Shown here: piece by piece, positions 32,905 to 44,550 of the stretch | Position numbering within the stretch: position 1 is the stretch's first letter | How the letters are laid out: each line of letters starts with the position of its first letter | Assembly (NCBI GenBank): GCA_014529385.2 | Contig: CM043942.1 | Coordinates: 50,170,274-50,217,773 of the forward strand | Reading direction: 5' to 3' | Length of the DNA stretch: 47,500 bases | From: Adiantum capillus-veneris | Lineage: Eukaryota > Streptophyta > Polypodiopsida > Polypodiales > Pteridaceae | Notes under the pieces: model-generated | Database searches by the model: none | What the model saw: only the letters and a program-made list of their open reading frames with translations | What the model was told of the DNA's origin: nothing | Position numbers and translations under genes: made by a program

Positions 32905-33664
32905 TGTCATAAAATCTAATATCTAACCAACCCAAATGATTTTCTCATATTAAATTGATCACTTAATGTGGGAGAATAAACGGGAACAAGTGTTAAGATA
33001 TAGATATGTGCTTATAGATCTATCTCAACACGGGGCCAATAGTAAAGGGGCCCAAATGGGAGATGGTCTATCAAGAGCAAGGCTAACCAATGGAGCATAA
33101 GACCTTAGGGTTAGCTTCATTGAAGACCTCCAATAATGTGTGTAAAAGTCCTTTGACCTTAGGTAAGCTAGGGCTGAGCTTGAGGTGGGAACCCGGCCCA
33201 AACTCGAGGTGCTTTTTGTGCTTGTCCTGCTTGAGGTGCTTGTCATGCTTGAGGTGCTTGATTAAGATGCTTGAGGTGCTTGACTTGGTGCATGATTAAG
33301 GTGCTTGAGGTGCCTTGAGAAGCTTCCCTGAGATGCTTGTGGGAACACCCCCTACTTCAAGTGCTTAGTCATGCTTGATGACTAAGGGGCTTGCTCATCC
33401 AAATTCAAAAAGATCCCTACAAGGAGGGGGGCGAGTCTACAAGGGGGGGGGATGAGAGAGAACACACACACACACACACACAAGGGAAGCCCCAGCTTGA
33501 AGAGGCAGCAAGGACACTTGTCAAGTTCCTCCTCATGTTGCCCTCATGGTGTGCCTGAAACCTATTGGTTGGCCATCCAAGGGGTCCAATGATAATAAAT
33601 GATATTTAATTAATTGATTTTGCATTTATCAAGTCCTCTCTCTCACACTTGTCCCAAGGCTATC
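32905..33664 (+). repeat. 3' LTR of element B, first part
   Basis: Starts TGTCATAAAATCTAATATC and is the direct counterpart, in opposite orientation, of 15115-16721. It contains the CTTGAGGTG minisatellite (about 33219-33320) with an extra GTGCTTGTCCTGCTTGAG unit, a G-run of 9, and a CA microsatellite (about 33463-33482). It is interrupted at 33664, where element A inserted. The second part is at 47226-47500. Confidence 0.95.
33660..33664. other. Target site duplication of element A, left copy (CTATC)
   Basis: CTATC directly before the TGTTAACCC of the A 5' LTR, repeated exactly at 47226-47230 after the 3' LTR. The unoccupied site is seen once at 15942-15946 (inverted). Confidence 0.97.
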
Positions 33665-34324
<660 letters not shown>

Positions 34325-34328
34325 TTTT

Positions 34329-34346
34329 TGGCGTCGCTGCCGGGGA
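34329..34346 (+). other. Primer-binding site of element A (tRNA-Asp type)
   Basis: TGGCGTCGCTGCCGGGGA, four bases after the LTR. It matches, with two differences, the well-known plant gypsy PBS TGGCGCCGTTGCCGGGGA, complementary to the 3' end of tRNA-Asp(GTC). It differs from the tRNA-Met type of family B, confirming two unrelated families. Confidence 0.9.
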
Positions 34347-35426
34347 ATCGCCCTGCACTAAGCCCAAGAGGCACTTTGTGCTTCTCCTATGAGTTGTTTG
34401 TAGTAGGAAAGAAGAGGAAGAGGAAGAGGAATGAGTTGTTTTTCTGCAAGTTGTTAATTTCTGTATTGTCTGCAAGTTCTGTGATTTCTGCATAATGTTG
34501 TGTTTTCTGTTTGCACACAGTCTTTGCACAATTAGTAGTCGTTAGCTTGTTTGCAGTGAATGAATAAGTAGGAAGGCAGTTAGCAATTTCTGCTTGCACA
34601 CAGTCTGTACACAGTTTTCTGTCAAGGTTTGCCTGCACACAGTATTTGCACAGTAAGGTAGTGAGAGAGGAAGTAGGTGGACAGTTAGCTCACTGTCAGT
34701 AAGCAGTTAACAGATTAGTTAATGGTTAGCAGCACTGTTAGTAAGTAGATAAGGTAGTGAGCTGTCTGGGAGCTGTGAGCAGTTGACAGAGAGGTTAGGT
34801 AGGTGTTGACAGTGTGTGTGGCCAAGAAAGGGTCACCTAAACCGCGCGCGGTCGTCACCTTTATTATATAAAAAAAAAAAAACAAAAATTTATTTATTTA
34901 AAAAAAAAAACCGAAAATATTTAAGCGTGAGTGACTGGGGGGCTACACTAAAATTCTAATCGGGATCGTTTGCCCAAGCCCAAGCCCAAGCCCAAGCCCA
35001 AGCCCAGGCCTCAGTCCTCAGTCTTATGATACATACTAGACTCACTCTTATATATATACCCTACCCCCTCAAGAGGGAATGAGAGCATGTGGGGCAAGTC
35101 CTCCACTCTCCTCCCTTCTCTTCCCACTTGCACCCTTAGACTTTCTAATTTGGGCCTAGTTTCCTACTAGAAATTGACGGTTTTAGGGATTCCGAGGGCA
35201 TAAAGTGACCAAACGGAGGGCTATAAAGCACGGCACGTCCCTCTGACCGAAAGGCTCGTTTTGAGCTATCATACGTTCTATTCTATAGCTGGGATAGAAA
35301 AAAGGGACCAAAAAATCAAAAAAAAAATAAAAAATTAAGAAAAGACTTGGGTTGCAAAACACCCAAAAATACTAGGTGAGCAGCCTTCACGGGCACTCAC
35401 TGACACTTCTAGGGGATCCAAGTCAT
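34347..35426 (+). other. Leader (5' untranslated region) of element A
   Basis: About 1.1 kb with no convincing gene. It contains a region with recurring GCACACAGT and CAGTTAGC phrases (about 34510-34760), A-runs at 34870-34911, a hexamer array of GCCCAA repeated six times (34972-35007), and TATATATA at about 35051. The latter could be an alternative promoter, but nothing else supports it. Confidence 0.6.
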
Positions 35427-38400
35427 ATGAACCTATGCTCTGGACGAGTGTTAGAGCACGAGCATATTGGTAGTGCCTCCATTTACGCGGGCACCCATTA
35501 TTCCTCCACCCTAGGTTCTGGACCTTCGGCCGGGACTCAAGGTAGCGCGACCCAAGATCCTCATATCGCGTCTAGTGATTCTTCCTCTGACTACGAAGTC
35601 ATGGAGGGGTATCCTACACCAAACCCTGATAGTTCAAGTCAAGACATGCATGCCATGGGCCCACGACCCGGGTCCAGCGTGTTTAGCCGCTTAAAAGAGA
35701 CCCTTAGTAGAGCTACTCACTCCGAACATGCGGTTAATGAAATAAATGAAGGGAGTGGGGAAGTAAATTCGTCATGAATGCCTAAAATAGACCCTATGAT
35801 TCTTGAGAGCGTGCATGTGAATGTTCCATCCACTGCACCTCCTGATCCTTTAGGACTATCTCCCTCTGAGGTTTTACTACCCTATGGTAGGAGTCTTGCC
35901 GAAGTACAAGAGATCGAACGCTATATGCAAGCAACAAGGGAGAGGGAAATTGAGAACCTACGAAGGCTAGAACAAATTCGAACCCTGAAAGCAAAGGCTC
36001 CTATGACAACCATCATGCCAGCCGAGCAACCGAGTGCTCCCAAGGTAGCAGCCACGGAGGGGCAAGCAATGGGGAGCAATAATGCTTCCACCTTGAGGGA
36101 AACCTCCAGCACGCCAGGCCTAGATGGGATATTCCTAAACAAAAATTTGGAGTATGACCTACAAGCAGAAGCTTTAACTGATCGGTACATAGGACACACC
36201 TATCATGTGGGTTGGTTAGATGTTCTACAATCCACATCGGGTGCTACTAGCATAGATGAGCAACAACAGAAAGTCTGTGATGTCCTCCATAGGATTGTCG
36301 AGTTAGAAAGACAGAACACAGGGATCAACATGCCTTCAACAGGCCTAATGAGATTCTTGGATACGGGAAAGGTCAACCAACCAACCCTATCACAAATGGA
36401 GACTCCCTCAGTGAGCCCCATTGATCCTCCATATGTTGTTTTGCCAGGAGCCTCAGTACAATCTGAGCCCACAAGTGGCAGCTTTACCTTCCCAGATCTA
36501 GCTCATCTTTCTCTTAATGACACTACGGCTACCATGCATATCCCAGTGGTGAGCATGACAAGAAGTACACCATGGAGTTCATTTGTTAACACTACGCCGA
36601 TGCCTAGTAGCACAGTGCCCCCAACTATACCTACATGTATGTATCAATCATGTACACCTGTCGTACCTCAGCCTCATGTAGCTCCTACACCTCTGATTAT
36701 TCCAAGAGCTTACAATCCACAATGGAATTATCCAAGATCTTATACAAGTGGAGCCATGCCATTTAATAATAACATGCCATATCAGGCACCCCCTATGCCT
36801 AGGGCCACGCCTGTAAACTTTGGACCACCGTCTGGTACACCACCATACGAAATTTGGGACCCAAGAGCCGCGCGTATGCCAAGGCCAAGGCCAACTCCCA
36901 TCTCACATGTGGTTCCAAGAGCACATACACCTATTATACCTGCTCAAATAGGAGATTTGGCAGCATTTGCTCAAACTATCGGTCGCTCTATTGTGGAAAA
37001 CATGCATAGTGCACCTGATAGAGAGCCTAGGAGCAAGGCAGTTCAAGTAGCTAAGCTCACACAGAAATTCAGTGGAGACGGAGATGCTAGAAATCATATG
37101 GAAGTCTTTGAACATGTGTGCGATTCCTTGGAAGAGCACAATGAGCTACATAAGTGTAAGGCTTTGAGTTTGACCCTAAGCGGAAAGGCTGGAGATTGGT
37201 ATAGAACCTTAAGAGTAGAAGAGAAAACGATCTACTCTACTCTTAGGAGACTGTTCTTAAAAGAATACATACGAGAGGGAGTACTTTGGGGTGTAGCCTC
37301 TCAGCTCCAGAAAGCCCAACGCGAAGAAGGTGAATCCCTGAGAGACTTCATTAGTCGCCTAAAGAATTTGAATTCTCTATGCAATCCAAACGAGCGATTA
37401 AACAACAACCAATTGCTCGATAGATTCATTAGGGGACTACGACATGAAAGTATTTATAATGGCCTAGTCATTAGAGGTATCACTACTTGGGAAGCAGTCA
37501 CCATGAATGCAATCCAATTGGAGGATAATTTAATGATTGTAGGAGAAAGAGTGTCTGCCGAGCCGAAGTCTAGTAGATCGCAAGCATCAGGGCATGAGCC
37601 AATGAAGATAAAGCCAATCGTGAAAGAGAAAACGATATGTGAGATGACTTTGGCAGATCTCACAAAGGCCATCCAAGAAAGCCTTAGGGGTAATCGTGCT
37701 CCACAAAACACTCATATGTATCTAAGAAGGGAGCAACAATGGTGCTCAATTTTCTTGGGCCCACATACTACAAGTGAATGCCCTACTTTCAGAGTAGAGT
37801 TTAACGGGACTTGTAAAGCATGTGGTAGGTATGGCCATCAAGAGAAGGATTGCCTAATGCTTAAACGCATCATGGAAAATAGACCGCCTATAGCTTGGGC
37901 AGACTCACCTCGAGTTCCTGCATTGATGCCTACCCCACCCATGGAGCAACAGTTGCCATTACAGCACATGGTCCCTAGAACCCAAAATGTGGTCCAAACC
38001 ACACCGTTGCCACCTCCAGTGCTAGGACCGCAACCCCCTCATCCAAGAGTTACACCTATGAACCAAATAGGTTGCGAGTCATCTAGTACTTATGTAGATT
38101 GCGAAGAGGACATAGACTCTAGTATCACCTATGGAGTCAACATGCTTGAGGAGTGTCCCATGTACTATATGGAAGACCATTGGGGACAAATCAAACCGGT
38201 ATATCAAGCTACTGCGCTAGCAGCAAGAGGCCAAAACATTAATAGTTTTACCAGGAGACCACCTCTTCAGTGCTACGAATGTGGTGGACCACATCGAGTA
38301 GCTGAGTGCCCCATTAGAATGAAAAAGAATTCCGCACTAATGCAAACAAGTCAAGGGAGTGCATTGGCAATGCCAATACTCACTTGTAATCGTTGTGGCA

Positions 38401-38801
38401 TAGATCATTTGATTGCACAGTGTCCTAACAATCCAAACGCACCGAAAATCACACCATTGAACATAATAGAGATTGTTGATGGGACACCACCAACTATAAA
38501 CATAGCACCAGTGAATGCACTCACACGGTCGATGCTCCAAAAGAAAAATTACATCCTCGAAGAGAGAGATTCTGCATCCATTGGCCGAGCGAGAAAGAAG
38601 AAAACATGAAGAAAGACATCCCTTAATGGTTCTAGCTCAAAACCTAGTTCAAAGACTAACATAGGGACACGAGAGGATCCCGTGTATATGAATGACCCTG
38701 AGGATGACTCAGATTCGATAGAGACCACGAGACCAAAATTGTTACTACAAAGGAAAAATCCAGTGAGGAGGATCACGAGAGGGAATTACGACGAACATTA
38801 A
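35427..38801 (+). pseudogene. gag of element A (capsid and four Cys-rich motifs), broken by two TGAs
   Basis: One frame is open from 35376 to 38801 except for TGA at 35775-35777 and 38607-38609; the first ATG is at 35427 and another directly follows the first TGA at 35778. After a Pro/Thr-rich region, the capsid domain (about 37070-37560) shows KFSGDGDARNHMEVFEHVCD, GKAGDWYRTLR and QLLDRFIRGLRHESIY. Then come zinc knuckles CKACGRYGHQEKDC (37815-37856), CYECGGPHRVAEC (about 38272) and CNRCGIDHLIAQC (about 38386), plus CSIFLGPHTTSEC, which lacks the CX2C pair. The end is acidic then basic (RKNPVRRITRGN). It would form the particle; the TGAs would truncate it. Confidence 0.85.
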
Positions 38802-38908
38802 AAGAGTATTTAAAGTTAAACCACCCAGTTGCGAACCCCCAAGATAAGCCATGAGAGACAAAAAATGAGGATTGCAAGAGAAAGATTGAAACCTATCCAA
38901 ACCCAACA

Positions 38909-39366
38909 GTGGAGATTGAACGAGTCCAACAACTGAGGGGTTTGGTGGAAGAAACTCAACGAACATTAGAACCTGAACCCAAACATATCCAGATGTCGGA
39001 CACAGTGTTTCCCACACAAGTTCAACCTCACAAGAACTACAGGCCGTTAGCTATACCCAGTATCATTCGAGAAGAGAGTGAGGGTAGGACATCTGAAAGT
39101 GGACACACACCTTTCCTACTAGAGAGAATGTTTGGTGAGGGAATGCCCGACCCCCTTGAGGAAGTGGAGATTCCATCTTCACCATTCTCTTTTCAGGGTC
39201 CTACGTCCCACAAGATGCCATTAAATGTTGCCAAATTGATGGATTTCATGTCTTCAGAAGTTAGAACCACCATCATGTCCAAACTATATAAGACCCCGAG
39301 CTAGTCTCAACTCTTCGAGCCTTCCTCAATGGAGAATTACAGGCCGGATTACCATATTTTGCACAT
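38909..39366 (+). pseudogene. Segment between gag and PR1 of element A
   Basis: The frame 38909-39304 reads MEIERVQQLRGLVEETQRTL to MSKLYKTPS; the following VSTLRAFLNGELQAGLPYFA is in the PR1 frame, so a frameshift lies near 39300. The part PLNVAKLMDFMSSEVRTTIM resembles the segment just before PR1 in element C (LAELLKIRPSMWTDIGKCL). Function unknown; probably a linker or p-domain of Gag-Pro. Confidence 0.55.
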
Positions 39367-41082
39367 ATGAACAAACCTGACTCGGTAATGAATGATGAGG
39401 AACATTTAGCACCACCATCTGACCTAGCGGGACATGAATCTGTAATTGAAGTACCCGTTAACAAGTTGGGGCAATACTTTGAAGGTGATGAATCTAATGC
39501 TACTCTACCAATCACTACTAAAGGATTAACTGTAAAGGGGGTCCTTGACGGTGGTGCGGGAGTCAGCATGGTGACAAAGAGTTGTTGGGAGTCTATGGGG
39601 CGACCTCACCTTGAAGCCACAAGCGTAGTGGTAAAAATGGCTAATGGATCTATTGTTACGCCTATTGGAATGCTAAAGGATCTCAGAATCAAGGTCTTGG
39701 GACACAAGGTAAGGCAGACTTTCATTGTTATGGATTTTTCCAAGCATCCTATGTCATTTGAGATGATCTTAGGGCGTCCATTCATGAGGGAATCAAAAAT
39801 GGTGCATGACTGGTCCAAAAACCACGTCTACTTACAGTTCCAAGACTCTGTCATTCGAGTTGATCTTTTAAGTGGTCGAACGTATCCTCTAGGAAATAAA
39901 TTCATCATTGATAATCGATCAGACACAACAATTCACTCAGCTCCGTTACAGTATTGTTACACGTGTAACGAAGACACGGATATTGGGGAGAACTCTCCTT
40001 ATATGGATATCCTACCAGGAATGGCTGAGTCAGACAATGTTGATTGGGTGCACCTAGCGGAAACTATAGATACATGGGGAGCTAGAGGAACAACGTGGGT
40101 AACACCAAATGGGGAAGAGATACCACACATTGCACCAGTAAACATGCTAGGTGTAGCGCATGTAACATCCGATGATAAGAAAGAGGCACACCTACCTGAG
40201 AGTGAAACCGATGATTCCTCAAAGGCTTCAGACCAATACACATTAGAAACGGAATCTCAGGGAGAAACGGATTCAGAACCTGAGGAAACATCGAGTGAAC
40301 CAAGTATAGAAACTGAACACTCAAGGCCTAGTATGATCATCTATGGTAATTTATATGAGAGTGAAGAAGATACAAGCGAAGACCTATCAAGCGAGTCGAG
40401 TTCAAACATTTACCAAAATCAAAACCTTAACAAGAAACAAAGGTCATATAAGAGACGACGATATCGAGAAAATGTGAGAGCTAGGATAAACAAGGAAAGA
40501 TCTACTGCAGAATGGCTTAGCTATCTAGGGGCATGTGATGCTCATCGAAAGCTAGTAGAAAATTGGGGTGAACATCTCCAAAGTGTCATGTGGTGCAGCC
40601 CGCGACCCATTGACCTCGCTCAATTGGAGGTTACAGAGCCGAAATTGAGTCGAACCATAAGAAGACGTCAAAACCGAGAGTTAGCACAACAACAAAAGGA
40701 GGCAGAACTAAAAGAAAGGTCTCCGTCAAGACAAGAGCCTCCTGACTTACATACGGCTCCTGAACATTTTAAATCTTATACCACGGGGGAGCGAAAGGTT
40801 GTGTATGCCAAAGCCCAACGAATACCTACCAATGGAAGCAGTGGAGTCTATGATGGTCCAGGGGTAGTTAAAGAGATAGAATTAGCAGAACCAGGTGAGG
40901 AGTCTAAACCAGTCTTTATTGCTCAAGACCTTACCAAAACTGAAGAGGCTATACTTAAGGAGCTCCTCAAGGAATACAAGGATATCTTTGCTTGGACATA
41001 TCATGACATGAAGGGCGTTCCGCCTTCTGTGGTGCAACATACAATTCCCATGATCAACACTGCTAAACCCGTCCAGCAATGA
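39367..41082 (+). pseudogene. First retropepsin (PR1) and linker of element A
   Basis: PR1: VKGVLDGGAGVSMVTK, catalytic Asp at 39547-39549 but in D-G-G, not D-S/T-G; then FEMILGRPFMRESKMVHDW about 75 residues on. A long acidic linker follows (SEPEETSSEPSIETEH; YESEEDTSEDLSSESS), then a basic segment, then the RT lead-in EEAILKELLKEYKDIFAWTY. The TGA at 41080-41082 interrupts the frame, which continues as PYPMNPKYTKIL in the next entry. Processing of the polyprotein is the expected role. Confidence 0.8.
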
Positions 41083-42447
41083 CCCTATCCAATGAATCCT
41101 AAGTACACCAAAATTTTACAAGAGGAGATTGAAAAACTTATCCAATGTGGATTCATATACCCTATTGAGCACTCAGAATGGGTTTCTCCAATAGTCATTG
41201 TGCCAAAAAAGAATGGGAAACTAAGAGTGTGCATGGACCTCAAGAAAGTTAATGCAGCCACTAGGAGAGATCATTATCCCTTGCCATATTCAGAACATGT
41301 GCTTGAAAGAGTTGCGGGCAAGGAAGCTTATAGCTTTTTAGATGGGTACTCTGGTTACAATCAAATCACAATTGCATTAGAGGACCAAGCTAAAACTGCT
41401 TTTATCACAGAGTTTGGAGTGTTTGCATTTTGTGTTATGGCTTTTGGCTTAACGAATGCCCCTACTACATTCCAACGATTAATAAACACGGCGTTTAAAG
41501 AATTTCTAAGGGAGTTTTGTGAAGCTTTCCTAGACGACCTTTGTGTTTATTCTTCTTGGGAGAAGCATTTGTTATATCTACGAAAAATATTTGAAAGGTG
41601 CAGATTTTATCGCATCTCATTGAACCCTTTCAAATGACAATTTTGGGTTAAGCATGGAGTCATTCTAGGGCATATAGTGTCCAAGAACGGGATATCCACA
41701 GATGAGAGTAAGGTTAAAGCCATTGCCGATTTTCCACCACCTACGAACTATAAAGGAGTTCAAAGATTTATGGGCCATGTTGGTTATCATCGAAGGTTTA
41801 TTTTAAACTTTGCCGAGATAGCGCATCCATTGTACAAGCTTCTTATCGAGTTTCACTGGACGGAAGAATGTCATCAATCTTATGAGTTATTAAAGAAGGC
41901 CCTAACAAGTGCTCCAATCCTGCGAACACCTGATTGGAATGTACCTTTTCATGTGCATATTGATGCATCAAATTTTGCTATTGGGTGTGTTCTAACTCAA
42001 CCAGGAGAACATAAATTGGACTACCCTATTAGCTTTGCAAGTCGCCAATTAAATGATGCCGAGATGAACTATACTACTACAGAGCACGAAGGTCTAGCTA
42101 TGATTTACGCAGTAAAGAAATTTCGCTATTACCTTCTTGCTACCAAGTTTGTGTTTTATGTTGATCATCAAGCATTGCTATATGTGGTAAACAAGCTGTG
42201 TTCCACAGGTCGAATTACACGATGGTTGTTAATTCTTCTTGAGTTTGACTTCACCGTTGTTGTGAGGCCTGGGAGGAAACATGTCATGGCGGATCATTTA
42301 TCTCGTATCCCTAATGGCGAAGCTCCTACGGGGATTGATGATGAATTGCCTGATACTCCTTTGTTCATTGTTGAGACAATGCCTGAATGGAGTGAAAAGA
42401 TTGTTAACTTCTTAGTTAATGGTTTTCCACCCAAAGTTCCTCTTTGA
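41083..42447 (+). pseudogene. Reverse transcriptase and RNase H of element A
   Basis: Same frame as PR1. RT: SEWVSPIVIVPKKNGKLRVC, then YSFLDGYSGYNQ (first Asp), VMAFGLTNAPTTFQRL and EAFLDDLCVYS (F-L-D-D). TGA at 41635-41637 breaks the thumb; the frame continues QFWVKHGVILGHIVSKNGIS. RNase H: FHVHIDASNFAIGCVLTQ, TTTEHEGLAMIYAVKKFRYY, FVFYVDHQALLYV and RPGRKHVMADHLSR, with all expected acidic residues. The frame ends at 42445-42447, just past an abrupt deletion (next entry). Confidence 0.9.
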
Positions 42448-43207
42448 GAACATTATCACACGTTTTGGATTCCCTTTTGAACTTGTGAGTGACAATGGAA
42501 CTCATTTTATAAATGAAGTAATAAAAGAACTCACATCAAACTTCATGATATCTCACCACAAGTCTACACCCTATTATCCCCAAGCAAATGGCCAAGCTGA
42601 GAGTACCAACAAAACTCTCATCTCCATTTTGACAAAGACAGTCGAGGCTCATGGCACTGATTGGGACCTAAAGCTTACATCAGCTTTATGGGCTTATCGT
42701 ACTGCGTATAAAGTTGCTATTAATTGCACACCGTTTAAGATGGTGTATGGCCAAGAAGCAGTTATGCCATGGGAGTTTGTCATTCCTAGTCTTCGAGTAG
42801 CTTCTCAAGAAGGTTGGGATGGTAACCCCTTAGTGGAGCGATTATATATCCTGGAAAGGCTAGATGAAGAGAGGCAATTAGCTGTGAGAAATGCTCTAGT
42901 GGAGAAGGATAGGAGAAAGAAGTGGTTTGATAGCCATTTAAAGTATAAAGACATCAAGGTTGGTGATAAATTTCTTATGTACGGGGTACGTAATGAAAAG
43001 AAGAAATTGAAATACGCTGGTAAGGGACCATATCGAGTGTGTGAAATTACCCCGCAAGGTACCATTCGTGTGGAGACTCTAGATGGAGTTGAAACCATTG
43101 GATTCCTTAATGGGAGTAAATTCAAAAAAAATTATGATTCTCTAAGCCAAGAAGAGTTGCAAGCCATCCATCAAAAGAAGGCTGCCAAGGAACAAGCAGA
43201 GCTTTAA
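42419..43207 (+). pseudogene. Integrase of element A lacking its N-terminal half
   Basis: RNase H is followed within about 40 codons by FLFENIITRFGFPFELVSDN: the HHCC zinc domain and the first catalytic Asp are missing, and the frame shifts at the junction (about 42435-42450). The second Asp (LVSDNGTHF) and the Glu (NGQAESTNKT) remain. Then come AYRTAYKVAINCTPFKMVYG, a basic helix, and the C-terminal domain with GDKFLMYG and GPYRVCEITPQGTIRVETL. The product could not integrate DNA. The stop TAA at 43205-43207 is followed by the same frame leading into PR2. Confidence 0.9.
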
Positions 43208-44014
43208 AAAATCCAAGCAAGAGTTGAGGCTCGAGAACGACAACAACGTCTTATATGCCAACGAGAGGCTAATCTGAGAATCACGCAAGAATTTTTTGAG
43301 GACACAGATGACGACTCATTAGAATCTGAGCCACCCCTACAATACCCAATTGAGCTAAATAGCCCCTATGGGAAAGTACTATACAATGCCTTATTAGATA
43401 CGAGAGCTAAACACAATTTGTTATCCTATGGAGTTTGGTGTCAATTAGGGAAACCGACCCTATCCCCGAGTACGATGCAAGTCAAGGGCATTAATAAAAA
43501 GAAAACTGCTATTCTTGAAGTCCTTCAGATCCCTGTTGTCTATGACAATGGAAGCATAGTGCAGAGGTTTCTAGTCATGCCCACGAGAGCTATGGAAGGC
43601 AACGTAAACCTGGGACGCACGTGGATGTTGGCAACCAAATGCACTATCGATTGGGATACTGGTAGTGTCACGACACGACCACCGACTCTTACCCCTATCA
43701 TTCAAGAAAAGTCACCTACGTTGCAAACTCTAGCAAAGTTGAAGGATAGCCAACATTCACAAGCCAAGGTGGTTAACTCGTCTTTGCCGGCTACCCATGA
43801 ACCTAGCACTTCAACACTTGTAGTTGCAGCAAGCAATAATATTGCAAGTACTCAACCTGCACGACCTAAGAGTACATATCAATGGGTCCCCAAGGCCTTA
43901 CTTCCAACTACCTCAACCCTCCCATCCATTCCAAGAAAAAATTTCCCGGGAAAACCAAGAGCGCGCCCTACGAGAGTCAAGACCAAATTACGATGGATTC
44001 CAAAACAACTATAG
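43208..44014 (+). pseudogene. Second retropepsin-like domain (PR2) of element A
   Basis: The same frame as integrase, after one TAA (43205-43207). A charged linker (QARVEARERQQRLICQREAN) and an acidic patch lead to PR2: YGKVLYNALLDTRAKHNLLS with the Asp at 43397-43399 but D-T-R, not D-T-G; then YGVWCQLGKPTLSP, QRFLVMP and NVNLGRTWMLATKCTIDW. The hydrophobic-Asp-Thr loop and the N-L-G-R-x-W strand are the two halves of a retropepsin signature. A tail with QWVPKALLP and LRWIPKQL follows to the stop. The layout matches PR2 of element C. Any function (cleavage, capsid or RNA binding) is unknown. Confidence 0.75.
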
Positions 44015-44529
44015 AAGCCCAAGGCTACTATAATGGAAATGAGCAAATTTGGGTACCTAAACGTAAAATGTGTCCTTCCCTATCGACAAAAAACCCATAT
44101 GAGTCAAACAGTGTAACGCTAAAGCCAATGGCAGACCGTGGGAAGGGAAAGATCACAGAATGATACACACCTAGTCCAGAGCTAGTTTCGGCTCCAAGGC
44201 AAAACCAATTTATTCCACCTAGCTCAGGAAGGGGGGAGTTCCATGAAGCTTCTAGCTCCTCATGTAATACATCCATAGAGGTAAAAGCTTCTACACAGCC
44301 TCCATCTATAGTAGTGGACCTCCATGAAGCTACAAAAGAATCCACACCTCCCAGTGTTCAAGAATCACCTGATGAACCACTTCAAGTTCGATCCTGGGAG
44401 AGTACCTTACCACCCTTGCAACTTGACGAGGCACCTAGGGTAATAGAAAACTACTGGCAAAAATCCTCACCTATTACCAACTGGAACAATTGGTTTCAAA
44501 GGGTGACGACATCATTTCAAACGGTATGA
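43990..44529 (+). pseudogene. Ser/Pro-rich C-terminal tail of the element A polyprotein
   Basis: Coding moves to another frame near 43990 (EAQGYYNGNEQIWVPKRK, matching EAQGFYEGNFQIWLPK in element C) and stays open to 44529 except a TGA at 44161-44163. It is rich in Ser, Pro and Glu and ends NYWQKSSPITNWNNWFQ. The stop lies 7 bases before a purine tract. The frame change may be a mutation or a programmed shift; I cannot tell. Confidence 0.6.
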
Positions 44530-44536
44530 TCTACCC

Positions 44537-44550
44537 AAGGAAGGGGGGAG
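44537..44550 (+). other. Internal polypurine-like tract of element A
   Basis: AAGGAAGGGGGGAG followed by TGTTTGTGG. It shares GGAAGGGGGG with the real PPT at 46558-46568 and likewise is followed by TGTT. It sits directly after the polyprotein stop, where an ancestral 3' LTR would begin. Confidence 0.6.

Larger units (their letters stand above)
27480..33664 (+). mobile_element. Element B: chromovirus-like Ty3/gypsy element, 3' LTR split by element A
   Basis: The order is gag with an SR-like region, capsid, zinc knuckle, retropepsin, RT, RNase H, integrase, chromodomain-like end, polypurine tract, 3' LTR. The 3' LTR runs 32905-33664 and resumes at 47226 after element A, continuing past the window. 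No 5' LTR or PBS is directly upstream of gag; the matching LTR with a PBS is at 15102-16721 in inverted orientation. The coding has several single-base frameshifts and a small RT deletion, so the copy is dead. The left boundary is approximate. Confidence 0.85.

Noticed and set aside
35775-41637. TGA read as sense, or stops removed by U-to-C RNA editing
   Set aside because: That editing is an organellar process in some land plants and these are nuclear retroelements; decay of CGA codons explains the pattern.
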